NCBI GenBank assembly: GCA_013698395.1
Contig: JACCUZ010000266.1
Location: 1 to 21,241, forward strand
DNA from: Sporichthyaceae bacterium
Lineage (GTDB): Bacteria > Actinomycetota > Actinomycetes > JACCUZ01
Direction of reading: 5' to 3'
Length of the DNA: 21,241 nucleotides
The notes beneath the pieces were generated by a model. That model ran no database searches. It worked only from the letters and a program-made list of their open reading frames with translations, and was not told the origin of the DNA. The translations under genes and the position numbers were made by a program. The number at the start of each line of letters is the position of its first letter. Position 1 is the stretch's first letter. This document shows, one piece after another, positions 6,651-12,803 of this stretch.

Positions 6651-7346
6651 ATGACTCCTGTCGTCGGGATCACGACGTACGTCGAGCAGGCGCGTTGGGG
6701 GGTGTGGGACCTCCCTGCCGCCGTGCTGCCGTTCCGCTACGTCGAGCGGGTGGAGGCCGCCGGCGGACGGGCGGTGCTGCTGCCGCCGAGCGCGGCGACC
6801 GACGGCGCCGTCCTGGACCGGCTGGACGCGGTCGTCTTCGCGGGCGGGGCCGACCTCGACCCCCAGCTCTACGGTGAGACGCCGCACGCCGAGACCACCG
6901 GACTGCGCCCCGAACGGGACGCGGCCGAGGTGCCGCTCATGCGCGCGGCCCTGGACCGTGACCTGCCCACCCTGGGCATCTGCCGCGGCATGCAGATCCT
7001 CTCCGTCGTGTGCGGCGGGTCGCTGGTGCAGCACCTGCCCGACGTCGTGGGCCACGAGGGGCACCGGCCGTCCCCCGGGGTCTACGGGCTGCACGCGGTA
7101 CGGCTGCAGCCGGGCAGCCGGGCGGCCGCGATCCTCGGCGAGCGGGTGAACGTCCCCTCCTACCACCACCAGGGCCTGGCCTCCCCCGGCTCCCTCACGG
7201 TGACCGGCTGGGCCGACGACGACTCGCCGGAGGTCGTCGAGGACCCCGACCGGCGGTTCGCCCTGGGCGTGCTGTGGCACCCGGAGGCCAGCGACGACCT
7301 GCGCCTGTTCACCGCGCTGGTCGGCGCCGCGTCGGTGTCGGTGTGA
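6651..7346 (+). CDS. Gamma-glutamyl hydrolase, peptidase C26 / class I GATase-like (PuuD type)
   Basis: A 231-residue protein. It has GITTYVEQARWGVWD (6-20), FAGGADLDPQLYG (63-75), the nucleophile elbow GICRGMQ with Cys111, and WHPE with His210 and Glu212, making the full Cys-His-Glu triad. PuuD-type enzymes cut the gamma-glutamyl amide bond, for example gamma-glutamyl-GABA to glutamate and GABA. Given the amine ligase, aldehyde dehydrogenase and permease in the same window, I infer it performs the last step of a gamma-glutamylated amine route; with ethanolamine the substrate would be gamma-glutamylglycine. Start ATG 6651 has no clear ribosome site; an in-frame GTG at 6645 is an alternative. 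The last codons and stop lie within a 15-bp tandem repeat. It is separated from its likely partners by a toxin-antitoxin/methyltransferase segment. Confidence 0.93.
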   Translation: MTPVVGITTYVEQARWGVWDLPAAVLPFRYVERVEAAGGRAVLLPPSAATDGAVLDRLDAVVFAGGADLDPQLYGETPHAETTGLRPERDAAEVPLMRAALDRDLPTLGICRGMQILSVVCGGSLVQHLPDVVGHEGHRPSPGVYGLHAVRLQPGSRAAAILGERVNVPSYHHQGLASPGSLTVTGWADDDSPEVVEDPDRRFALGVLWHPEASDDLRLFTALVGAASVSV

Positions 7347-7385
7347 CAGCCGTCGGTGTGACAGCCGTCGGTGTGACAGCCGTCG
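7337..7385 (+). repeat. 15-bp tandem repeat, three copies plus partial
   Basis: The unit GTCGGTGTGACAGCC occurs exactly three times (7337-7351, 7352-7366, 7367-7381), followed by GTCG. Each unit carries TGA in the same frame, since 15 is a multiple of 3. The first supplies the stop of the C26 hydrolase, so the gene ends with three consecutive in-frame stops. The repeat fills almost the whole gap before the convergent hepT stop at 7389. Confidence 0.95.
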
Positions 7386-7388
7386 CGC

Positions 7389-7802
7389 TCAGGCGCGGGC
7401 CGCCCAGGCGCCGAGCTGGGTGACGAAGGAGTCGAGGTCCGCGAGCAGGGCAAGGTTGGCCACCACCCGTTCGTCGTCCACGTCGGCGTACTCGTGGACG
7501 AGCACGTTGCGGAACCCCACTGCACGCGCGACGGAGTCGGCGACGGTGACGTCGACCAGCTGGTGACGACCGAGGAGGCGAACGGCATCGGCATTGCTCT
7601 CCGGCATGCCGAGGCCCTCGGAGGACACGACGTGCTGGGCGGCCCTCACGCAGCCCTCGATCGCGGTGACGAAGCCGTACTTCACGGCCCGTAGCCGCAC
7701 CGCGTCGCTGGTCAAGCCGTCCGCGGCGGCGGTGTCGCGCAGATCCGCCGTGTCGGACGTCACCCGGGCCAGGAGACGAGCCAGGCGCTCAGCGTCGACC
7801 AC
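7389..7802 (-). CDS. hepT: HepT-like HEPN toxin (DUF86), RNase of MntA-HepT type
   Basis: A 137-residue helical protein with the HEPN catalytic motif R-X4-H-X-Y: Arg98, His103 and Tyr105 in GFRNVLVHEY. In studied MntA-HepT pairs, HepT dimers act as a ribonuclease toxin and MntA neutralises them by transferring AMP to the tyrosine of this motif; all three residues are intact here. The start is GTG 7802, which overlaps the end of the antitoxin gene by 14 bp, so the two are translationally linked in the order antitoxin then toxin. It ends just beyond the 15-bp tandem repeat. The likely role is stress or phage response, or stabilisation of the segment. Confidence 0.9.
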   Translation of the reverse strand: MVDAERLARLLARVTSDTADLRDTAAADGLTSDAVRLRAVKYGFVTAIEGCVRAAQHVVSSEGLGMPESNADAVRLLGRHQLVDVTVADSVARAVGFRNVLVHEYADVDDERVVANLALLADLDSFVTQLGAWAARA

Positions 7803-8187
7803 GGTCGCCCAGTGCCTGGAGGTAGCCGTCCGTCATCTGCTCGAGGTACGGCAGCTCGTCGAGGTAGACGGTGCGGGTCTGGGACTCCCACCTCACCCTC
7901 GACGCAGCATCGTCCTCGAACAGCAGACGTCCCCTGAGCGCGACCCTGCCCGCGAGATAGAGCGGCGCCGAGTCCAGGACGAGCAGGTCGACCCCCCGTC
8001 CTGGGAGGTCGACCGTCCAGGACGCCGGGGCGTCGTCGCCGAACCAGGCCGCGACGTCGAGGTCGCTGTCCGGGCGAGGATCACCGCCGGCGCGGCTGCC
8101 GAAGACATAGGCGAAGCGGGCACCGGCACGGCGCAACGCGTCGACGACGGCCTGCTCGCCCGTCCCGACGTCGGTCACGGTGCTCAT
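7789..8187 (-). CDS. mntA: MntA-like minimal nucleotidyltransferase antitoxin
   Basis: A 132-residue protein with the nucleotidyltransferase signature GSRAGGDPRPDSDLD (30-44): the Gly-Ser pair, metal-binding Asp42 and Asp44, and a third candidate acidic ligand Asp67 in GVDLLVLD. This is the minimal polymerase-beta-like fold of MntA antitoxins, which AMPylate the HepT tyrosine. The C-terminal tail (about 100-132) is helical and charged. ATG 8187 is the only sensible start, and longer upstream reading would run through the divergent methyltransferase promoter. The overlap with hepT supports a single two-gene operon. The 48-bp gap to the divergent methyltransferase must hold both promoters. Confidence 0.9.
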   Translation of the reverse strand: MSTVTDVGTGEQAVVDALRRAGARFAYVFGSRAGGDPRPDSDLDVAAWFGDDAPASWTVDLPGRGVDLLVLDSAPLYLAGRVALRGRLLFEDDAASRVRWESQTRTVYLDELPYLEQMTDGYLQALGDRGRR

Positions 8188-8235
8188 CCTGGCACCGTCG
8201 CGGGCCGTTCCTAGGATCTCGGGCATGGGGCTTTC

Positions 8236-8904
8236 GTGCACGGCGAGGCATACGACGTGAGGCCGTACCTGCTCATGCGCGCGGCCGAGCTCGCCGCGGA
8301 ACGTCCGGCCGGCGCGGCCGAGGACGTGCACTTCACCGAGGCGCTGGCGGCCTCGGTGATCGAGGACACGACCTCGGTGGGCGGCGTGGTCCTGGACCCG
8401 TTCGCCGGCTACGGCACCACGCTGGCGGTCGCCGCACGGCTCGGTCGGGTCGCGGTCGGTGTCGAGCTGCTCGCCGAGCACGTCGAGCTGATCATGGCGC
8501 GTACGGCGGGGCGCGCGACGGTCCTGCACGGCGACGCGCGGGCGCTGACCGGGCTGGTGGAAGGCCCGGTCGACCTGGTGCTCACCTCCCCGCCGTACAT
8601 GACTGCCGTGCACCATCCGGAGAACCCCCTGACCGGCTACGCAACCGACGACGGCGACTACCCGACGTACCTGCGGGAGATCGGGGCCGTCTTCGCGCAG
8701 GTGGCCGCGCTCCTGCGGGTGGGCGGCCACGCGGTCGTCAACGTGGCCAATCTGGTCAGCGGCAACGTGGTGACACCGCTCGCGTGGGACGTCGGACGCG
8801 TGGTGGCCGAGCACCTCTCGTTCCGCGGCGAGACGTTCCTGTGCTGGGACGAGCACCCGCCCGGCCACGCCGGGGACTACCTGCTCTGGTTCCAGCGGAG
8901 CTAG
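8236..8904 (+). CDS. Solitary DNA methyltransferase (N6-adenine/N4-cytosine, SPPY type)
   Basis: A 222-residue Rossmann-fold methyltransferase. The AdoMet motif I DPFAGYGTT (54-62) precedes catalytic motif IV TSPPY (117-121), with Glu77 in GVEL and Asp100 in HGDAR as likely cofactor contacts. Motif order I-IV and the short length leave little room for a target-recognition domain, so specificity may be short or relaxed. SPPY is typical of amino-group DNA methylation rather than C5-cytosine methylation. No restriction endonuclease is encoded nearby. The start is taken as GTG 8236; an upstream ATG at 8225 is out of frame. The gene is divergent from mntA with 48 bp between, so this may be a solitary regulatory or protective methylase linked to the toxin-antitoxin pair. 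An RNA substrate cannot be excluded. Confidence 0.85.
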   Translation: MHGEAYDVRPYLLMRAAELAAERPAGAAEDVHFTEALAASVIEDTTSVGGVVLDPFAGYGTTLAVAARLGRVAVGVELLAEHVELIMARTAGRATVLHGDARALTGLVEGPVDLVLTSPPYMTAVHHPENPLTGYATDDGDYPTYLREIGAVFAQVAALLRVGGHAVVNVANLVSGNVVTPLAWDVGRVVAEHLSFRGETFLCWDEHPPGHAGDYLLWFQRS

Positions 8905-8914
8905 CCTCGCCGTC

Positions 8915-9166
8915 ATGTGCCGGAGCATCAAGACGTTGCGCCCACCCTTCACCGAGGACGCCGGGGAGGAGGACGTGCGCGCCGCTGCGCTGCAGTACAT
9001 CCGCAAGGTCAGCGGGTTCCGGGTGGCGAGCCGGGCCAACGAGGAGGCGTTCGACCGTGCCGTCGGGGAGGTGAGCGCCGCTACCCGTAGCCTCCTCGCC
9101 GAGCTCCGCGTCGGAGCCCGCCAGTCGGCCGGTGGCGGCGCTCAGAGCTACAACGGCGTGACATAG
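8915..9166 (+). CDS. DUF2277 family protein
   Basis: An 83-residue protein with the strongly conserved N-terminus MCRSIKTLRPP typical of DUF2277, followed by a predicted helix (QYIRKVSGFRVASRANEEAF, about 27-46) and a second helical region. The function of the family is unknown. The gene begins 10 bp after the methyltransferase stop, so co-transcription is likely. Its last 19 bases overlap the end of the convergent SDR gene, and the final residues (about 70-83) are not conserved-looking. The Cys near the N-terminus may be functional, but nothing in the sequence tests that. Confidence 0.85.
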   Translation: MCRSIKTLRPPFTEDAGEEDVRAAALQYIRKVSGFRVASRANEEAFDRAVGEVSAATRSLLAELRVGARQSAGGGAQSYNGVT

Positions 9167-9915
9167 GCACCGGAGATCCCGCCGTCGACCAGGAAGGTCG
9201 ACGCGGTCACGAACGACGAGTCGTCGCTGGCGAGGAACGCGACCGACGCCGCGATCTCGGCCGCCTCCGCGAACCGGCCCATCGGGATGTGCACGAGCCG
9301 CCGCTCGGCGCGCGCCGGGTCCTTGGCGAACAGCTCCTGCAGCAGGGGGGTGTTGACCGGGCCAGGGCAGAGCGCGTTGACGCGGATCCCCTCCCGCGCG
9401 AACTGCACGCCCAGCTCCCTCGACATCGCCAGGACTCCGCCCTTGGACGCGGTGTAGGAGATCTGCGACGTCGCCGCGCCCATCACCGCCACGAAGGACG
9501 CCGTGTTGATGATCGAGCCCTTGCCCTGCCGGCGCATGTGCGGGATGACGTGCTTGCAGCAGAGGTACACCGACGTCAGGTTGACCCGCTGCACCCGTTC
9601 CCAGGCGTCCAGCGACGTGTCGAGGATCGAGTCGTCGTCCGGCGGTGAGATCCCCGCGTTGTTGAAGGCGATGTCGACCGAGCCGAAGACGTTCAACGTC
9701 TCCGCGTACAACGACTCGACCTGCGCCTCCTCCGCCACGTCGACCCGGATGAACCGCCCACCTACCTCGTCGGCGGCGGCCTGACCGCTCGCGGCGTCAA
9801 AGTCGGCGCAGACCACCCGCGCGCCCTCCTGCGCGAGCCGGCGTGCGGTTGCCAGGCCGATCCCGCTGCCCGCGCCGGTCACGACGGCGACCCGGCCCTG
9901 CAACCTCTCGGTCAC
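9148..9915 (-). CDS. Short-chain dehydrogenase/reductase (classical SDR)
   Basis: A 255-residue classical SDR. The cofactor loop is TGAGSGIG (13-20), followed by NNAG (85-88) and the catalytic set Asn112, Ser140, Tyr154 and Lys158 (YTASK). Asp38 and Asp40 in CADFD suggest a preference for NAD. Start GTG 9915 overlaps the aldehyde dehydrogenase stop by 4 bp (GTGA), so it is the third gene of a ligase-ALDH-SDR operon. In an amine route through a gamma-glutamyl alcohol, an SDR could oxidise the alcohol to the aldehyde that ALDH then uses. That would make it the step missing from a polyamine (Puu) scheme, where an FAD oxidase acts instead. The substrate is inferred from context only; SDRs are hard to assign by sequence. 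Confidence 0.92.
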   Translation of the reverse strand: MTERLQGRVAVVTGAGSGIGLATARRLAQEGARVVCADFDAASGQAAADEVGGRFIRVDVAEEAQVESLYAETLNVFGSVDIAFNNAGISPPDDDSILDTSLDAWERVQRVNLTSVYLCCKHVIPHMRRQGKGSIINTASFVAVMGAATSQISYTASKGGVLAMSRELGVQFAREGIRVNALCPGPVNTPLLQELFAKDPARAERRLVHIPMGRFAEAAEIAASVAFLASDDSSFVTASTFLVDGGISGAYVTPL

Positions 9916-11294
9916 GACGACTCCTCGGTGGCGATGAACACGTTCTTGAGCTCGGTGAATGCGTCGAGGGCGTCGGGCCCCAGCTCCCGTCCGAGGCCCG
10001 ACTGCTTGAACCCTCCGAACGGGGTCCAGTAGCGCACCGAGGAGTGCGAGTTGACGCTGATGTTGCCCGTGTCGATCGCGCGGGAGACGCGCAGGGCGCG
10101 GCCCAGGTTCTCGGTCCAGATCGATCCCGAGAGGCCGTACGGGGAGTCGTTGGCGATCCGCACCGCGTCCGCCTCGTCTTCGAACGGGATGACCGCGACC
10201 ACCGGACCGAAGATCTCCTCCGTCGCCGCCCGGTCGCCGGGGTCGACCGGCGCCAGCACGGTCGGCGGGAACCAGAAGCCCTTGCCGTCCGGGGCGCTGC
10301 CCTGCATCGCGACCGGAGCGTCGTCGGGGACGAAGGACGCGACCTTCTCGCGGTGGGCGGCGGTGATCAACGGCCCCATCTCCGCGTCGTCCGTGCCCGG
10401 GTCCTGGACCTTCACGCCGCGCACCGCGGGTTCGAGGAGCGCGAGGAACTCGTCGAAGACCGACCGCTGGACCAGGATGCGCGAGCGCGCGCAGCAGTCC
10501 TGGCCCGCGTTGTCGAAGACGGCGTACGGCGCGGTGGCCGCGGCACGTTCGAGGTCGGCGTCGGCGAAGACCACGTTGGCGCTCTTGCCGCCGAGCTCGA
10601 GCGTCACGGGCTTGACCTGGGCCGCACACCCGGCCATCACCGCCTTGCCGACGTCGGTGGAGCCGGTGAACACCACCTTGTTCACGCCGGGGTTCTCGAC
10701 GAAGCGCGCCCCGACGACCGTTCCCTTGCCCGGCAGGACCTGGAGCACGTTCTCGGGCAGCCCTGCCTCCAGCGCCAGCTCCGCGAGTCGAAGGGCGGTC
10801 AGCGGTGTCACCTCGGCCGGCTTGAGCACAACGGTGTTGCCTGCCGCGAGCGCCGGCGCGAACCCCCAGCCGGCGATCGGCATCGGGAAGTTCCAGGGCA
10901 CGATCACGCCCACCACACCGAGTGGTTCCTTGAACGTCACGTCGATGCCCCCGGGAACGGGGATCTGCCGTCCGAACAGGCGTTCCGGGGCGGCGGCGTA
11001 GTAGGTGAGGACGTCGCGGACGTTGCCCGCCTCCCACCGGGCGTTCCCGATGGTGTGACCGGCGTTGCGCACCTCGATGCGGGCCAGGTTCTCGAGGTCG
11101 GCGTCGACCGCGTCGGCGAAGCGCCGGAGCAGCCGGCCGCGGTCGCCGGGTGAGACGTGTCGCCAGGTGTCGTACGCCGTGCGCGCCCGGGCGACGGCGT
11201 CGTCGGTGCGCTCCGCGCTGGTCAGCTCGACGGTCTCGACCACTTCCTCGGTGGCCGGGTTGACGACGTCGAAGGTCGTGGTCATTGAGGTCAT
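9912..11294 (-). CDS. Aldehyde dehydrogenase (NAD(P)+-dependent, PuuC/betaine-aldehyde type)
   Basis: A 460-residue ALDH. It has PWNFP with the oxyanion Asn135, Lys158 in VVLKPAE, FTGSTDVGK (209-217), the general base Glu233 in LELGGKSAN, and the nucleophile Cys267 in NAGQDCCAR. The EIFGPVV (360-366) and PFGGFKQSGLGRELG (425-439) blocks are intact. It is somewhat shorter than the usual 480-500 residues, with compact loops after residue 320. Enzymes of this type oxidise amino- or gamma-glutamylamino-aldehydes to acids. Two ATG codons are possible (11294, 11285); 11294 lies 4 bp after the ligase stop and fits tight coupling. I infer it oxidises the gamma-glutamyl aldehyde, which with ethanolamine would give gamma-glutamylglycine. 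Confidence 0.95.
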   Translation of the reverse strand: MTSMTTTFDVVNPATEEVVETVELTSAERTDDAVARARTAYDTWRHVSPGDRGRLLRRFADAVDADLENLARIEVRNAGHTIGNARWEAGNVRDVLTYYAAAPERLFGRQIPVPGGIDVTFKEPLGVVGVIVPWNFPMPIAGWGFAPALAAGNTVVLKPAEVTPLTALRLAELALEAGLPENVLQVLPGKGTVVGARFVENPGVNKVVFTGSTDVGKAVMAGCAAQVKPVTLELGGKSANVVFADADLERAAATAPYAVFDNAGQDCCARSRILVQRSVFDEFLALLEPAVRGVKVQDPGTDDAEMGPLITAAHREKVASFVPDDAPVAMQGSAPDGKGFWFPPTVLAPVDPGDRAATEEIFGPVVAVIPFEDEADAVRIANDSPYGLSGSIWTENLGRALRVSRAIDTGNISVNSHSSVRYWTPFGGFKQSGLGRELGPDALDAFTELKNVFIATEESS

Positions 11295-11298
11295 GGCC

Positions 11299-12657
11299 CT
11301 ACATCCGCTCGAAGCACCGGAACCGCTCCCAGTCCGTCACCGATCGGCCGAAGGCCGCGATCTCCACCTTGGCCATGTTGGCGTAGTGAGCGACCACCTC
11401 CTCGCCGAACGCCGCCCGGGCGATCTCGCTGCCCTCCCACAGCTCGAGCGCCTCCGCCAAACTCGTCGGGACGTGCTCCGCGTCGGCCGTGTAGGCGTTG
11501 CCGGTGAACGCCTCCTCCAGCTCCAGCTCGTTCTCGATGCCGTGCAGGCCCGCCGCCACGAGCGCCGCGCACGCCAGGTACGGGTTCACGTCGCCACCGG
11601 GGACACGGTTCTCCACCCGGAGCGACGGTCCACGACCGACGACCCGGAGGGAACAGGTCCGGTTGTCGTGGCCCCACTTCACCGCCGTGGGCGCGAACGA
11701 GCCCTCGACGAAACGCTTGTAGGAGTTGATGTTCGGGGCGAAGAACAGGGTCAGCTCGCGCATCGCCGCCAGCTGTCCCGCGAGGTACTGGTGGCACATG
11801 GCCGACATGCTGTCGCCGTCGGCGAAGACGAGGTCGCCGCCGGTGCCGCGAAACGAGAGGTGGATGTGGCAGGAGTTGCCCTCCCGCTCGTCGTACTTCG
11901 CCATGAACGTCAAGGACATGCCCTCCTGCCCCGCGATCTCCTTCGCGCCGGTCTTGTAGAGGGAGTGGTTGTCGCAGGTCCGCACCGTCTCGTCGTACTT
12001 GAACGCGATCTCGTGCTGGCCCAGGTTGCACTCCCCCTTCGCGCTCTCCACCGTCATGCCCGCCGACGTCATCTCGTTGCGGATCCGCCGCAGCAGTGGC
12101 TCTATCCGGGCGGTTCCCAGCAGCGAGTAGTCGACGTTGTAGAGGTTCGCCGGGCTCATGTCCCGGTAGGCCTTTTGCCACGCGTCCTCGAACGTGTCCC
12201 GGAAGACGATGAACTCCAGCTCCGTGCCGGCCAGCGCCACCAGCCCGCGCTCGGCCAGCCGGTCGGTCTGCCGTTTCAGGACCTGTCGTGGCGCCGCGAC
12301 CACCGGACGTCCGTCCTCCCACGCCAGGTCGCAGTGCAGCAACGCGGTCGCCGGCTGCCAGGGGACCCGGCACAACGTGCTCAGGTCCGGCACGAACATG
12401 AAGTCGCCGTAGCCGCGGGACCAGGAGGCCATCTCGTAGCCCTCGACGGTGTTCATGTCGACGTCCACGGCGAGCAGGTAGTTGCAGCCCTCCGTGCCGT
12501 GCTCGAGGACCGAGTCGAGGAAGAACCGGGCGTGCAGGCGCTTGCCCTGCAGCCGGCCCTGCATGTCAGTGAACGCGGCCACCACGGTGTCGATGCCGCC
12601 GGAGTCCACCTCGGCCCGTAGCTCCTCCACCGTGAGCGGGCCCTGTGCAGCGTCCAC
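11299..12657 (-). CDS. Glutamine-synthetase-like gamma-glutamyl amine ligase (GlnA3/GlnA4-PuuA type)
   Basis: A 452-residue protein with the full GS fold. ATP/metal and glutamate residues are present: GTELEF (Glu146, Glu148), KGECNLGQHE (Glu209, Glu216), CHIHLSF (His264), NSYKRF (311-316), NRTCSLR (332-338) and RVENRVPGGDVNPY (347-360). The adenylylation site NLYDLP of true GlnA is absent; GNAYTA stands in this region. The ammonia-site Asp-Gly-Ser-Ser motif is also absent. These are features of ligases that use amines in place of ammonia, such as PuuA (putrescine) and Streptomyces GlnA3/GlnA4 (polyamines/ethanolamine). Start GTG 12657 has a GAGG ribosome site and gives a normal length; an ATG at 12759 would add a low-complexity leader. 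It heads the operon with ALDH and SDR and is divergent from the permease. Confidence 0.92.
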   Translation of the reverse strand: MDAAQGPLTVEELRAEVDSGGIDTVVAAFTDMQGRLQGKRLHARFFLDSVLEHGTEGCNYLLAVDVDMNTVEGYEMASWSRGYGDFMFVPDLSTLCRVPWQPATALLHCDLAWEDGRPVVAAPRQVLKRQTDRLAERGLVALAGTELEFIVFRDTFEDAWQKAYRDMSPANLYNVDYSLLGTARIEPLLRRIRNEMTSAGMTVESAKGECNLGQHEIAFKYDETVRTCDNHSLYKTGAKEIAGQEGMSLTFMAKYDEREGNSCHIHLSFRGTGGDLVFADGDSMSAMCHQYLAGQLAAMRELTLFFAPNINSYKRFVEGSFAPTAVKWGHDNRTCSLRVVGRGPSLRVENRVPGGDVNPYLACAALVAAGLHGIENELELEEAFTGNAYTADAEHVPTSLAEALELWEGSEIARAAFGEEVVAHYANMAKVEIAAFGRSVTDWERFRCFERM

Positions 12658-12710
12658 GACGACCTCGGATCCTTCGTTTCCCCGGCTCGAGCGCCGCTCA
12701 CCATAGCTGC

Positions 12711-12732
12711 AATGGGAAGTCCTTGACCCATT
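12711..12732. promoter_or_regulatory. Inverted repeat AATGGG-N10-CCCATT, candidate operator
   Basis: A perfect 6-bp dyad with a 10-bp spacer. The right arm overlaps the -35-like TTGACC of the permease promoter, so a bound repressor would block RNA polymerase. Part of it (ACCCATT) recurs before the C26 hydrolase at 6571-6577. Operator function is inferred from position and symmetry only. Confidence 0.4.
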
Positions 12733-12752
12733 TCGTTCGGGAGGTCTACGGT
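12723..12752 (+). promoter_or_regulatory. Candidate sigma-70-type promoter for the permease
   Basis: TTGACC (12723-12728) and TACGGT (12747-12752) are separated by 18 bp, a reasonable -35/-10 pair for a housekeeping sigma factor in a GC-rich genome. The start of the message would lie about 45 bp before the ATG at 12804, leaving a leader with the 12770-12785 dyad and an AGAGGG ribosome site. Confidence 0.4.
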
Positions 12753-12803
12753 CCGCCACAGATCACGCTCCCAACCGAACTTGGGCTCGAGAGAGGGACG
12801 CGC

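Larger units (their letters stand above)
12658..12803. promoter_or_regulatory. Divergent control region between the amine ligase and the permease
   Basis: This 146-bp gap is the likely control point of the amine cluster. It contains the inverted repeat AATGGG-N10-CCCATT (12711-12732), a second dyad CCCAA-N6-TTGGG (12770-12785) just before the permease ribosome site, and an imperfect long dyad GTTCGG (12735-12740) / CCGAAC (12775-12780). The FadR-type regulator encoded beyond the permease is the natural candidate to bind here. No search was possible. Confidence 0.55.

Noticed and set aside
9155..9170. CGGCGTGACAT near the right edge of the toxin-antitoxin/methylase segment resembles the CGGTGTGACAG of the 15-bp repeat
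   Set aside because: It is only a partial match inside coding sequence, too weak to call a flanking repeat or attachment site.
9843..12621. Two long plus-strand frames over the ALDH and amine ligase genes
   Set aside because: They are shadows of strongly conserved minus-strand enzymes; the translations are low-complexity.
11299..12657. Calling the GS-like gene a housekeeping glutamine synthetase
   Set aside because: The adenylylation and ammonia-site motifs are missing and the neighbours are amine-catabolism genes.
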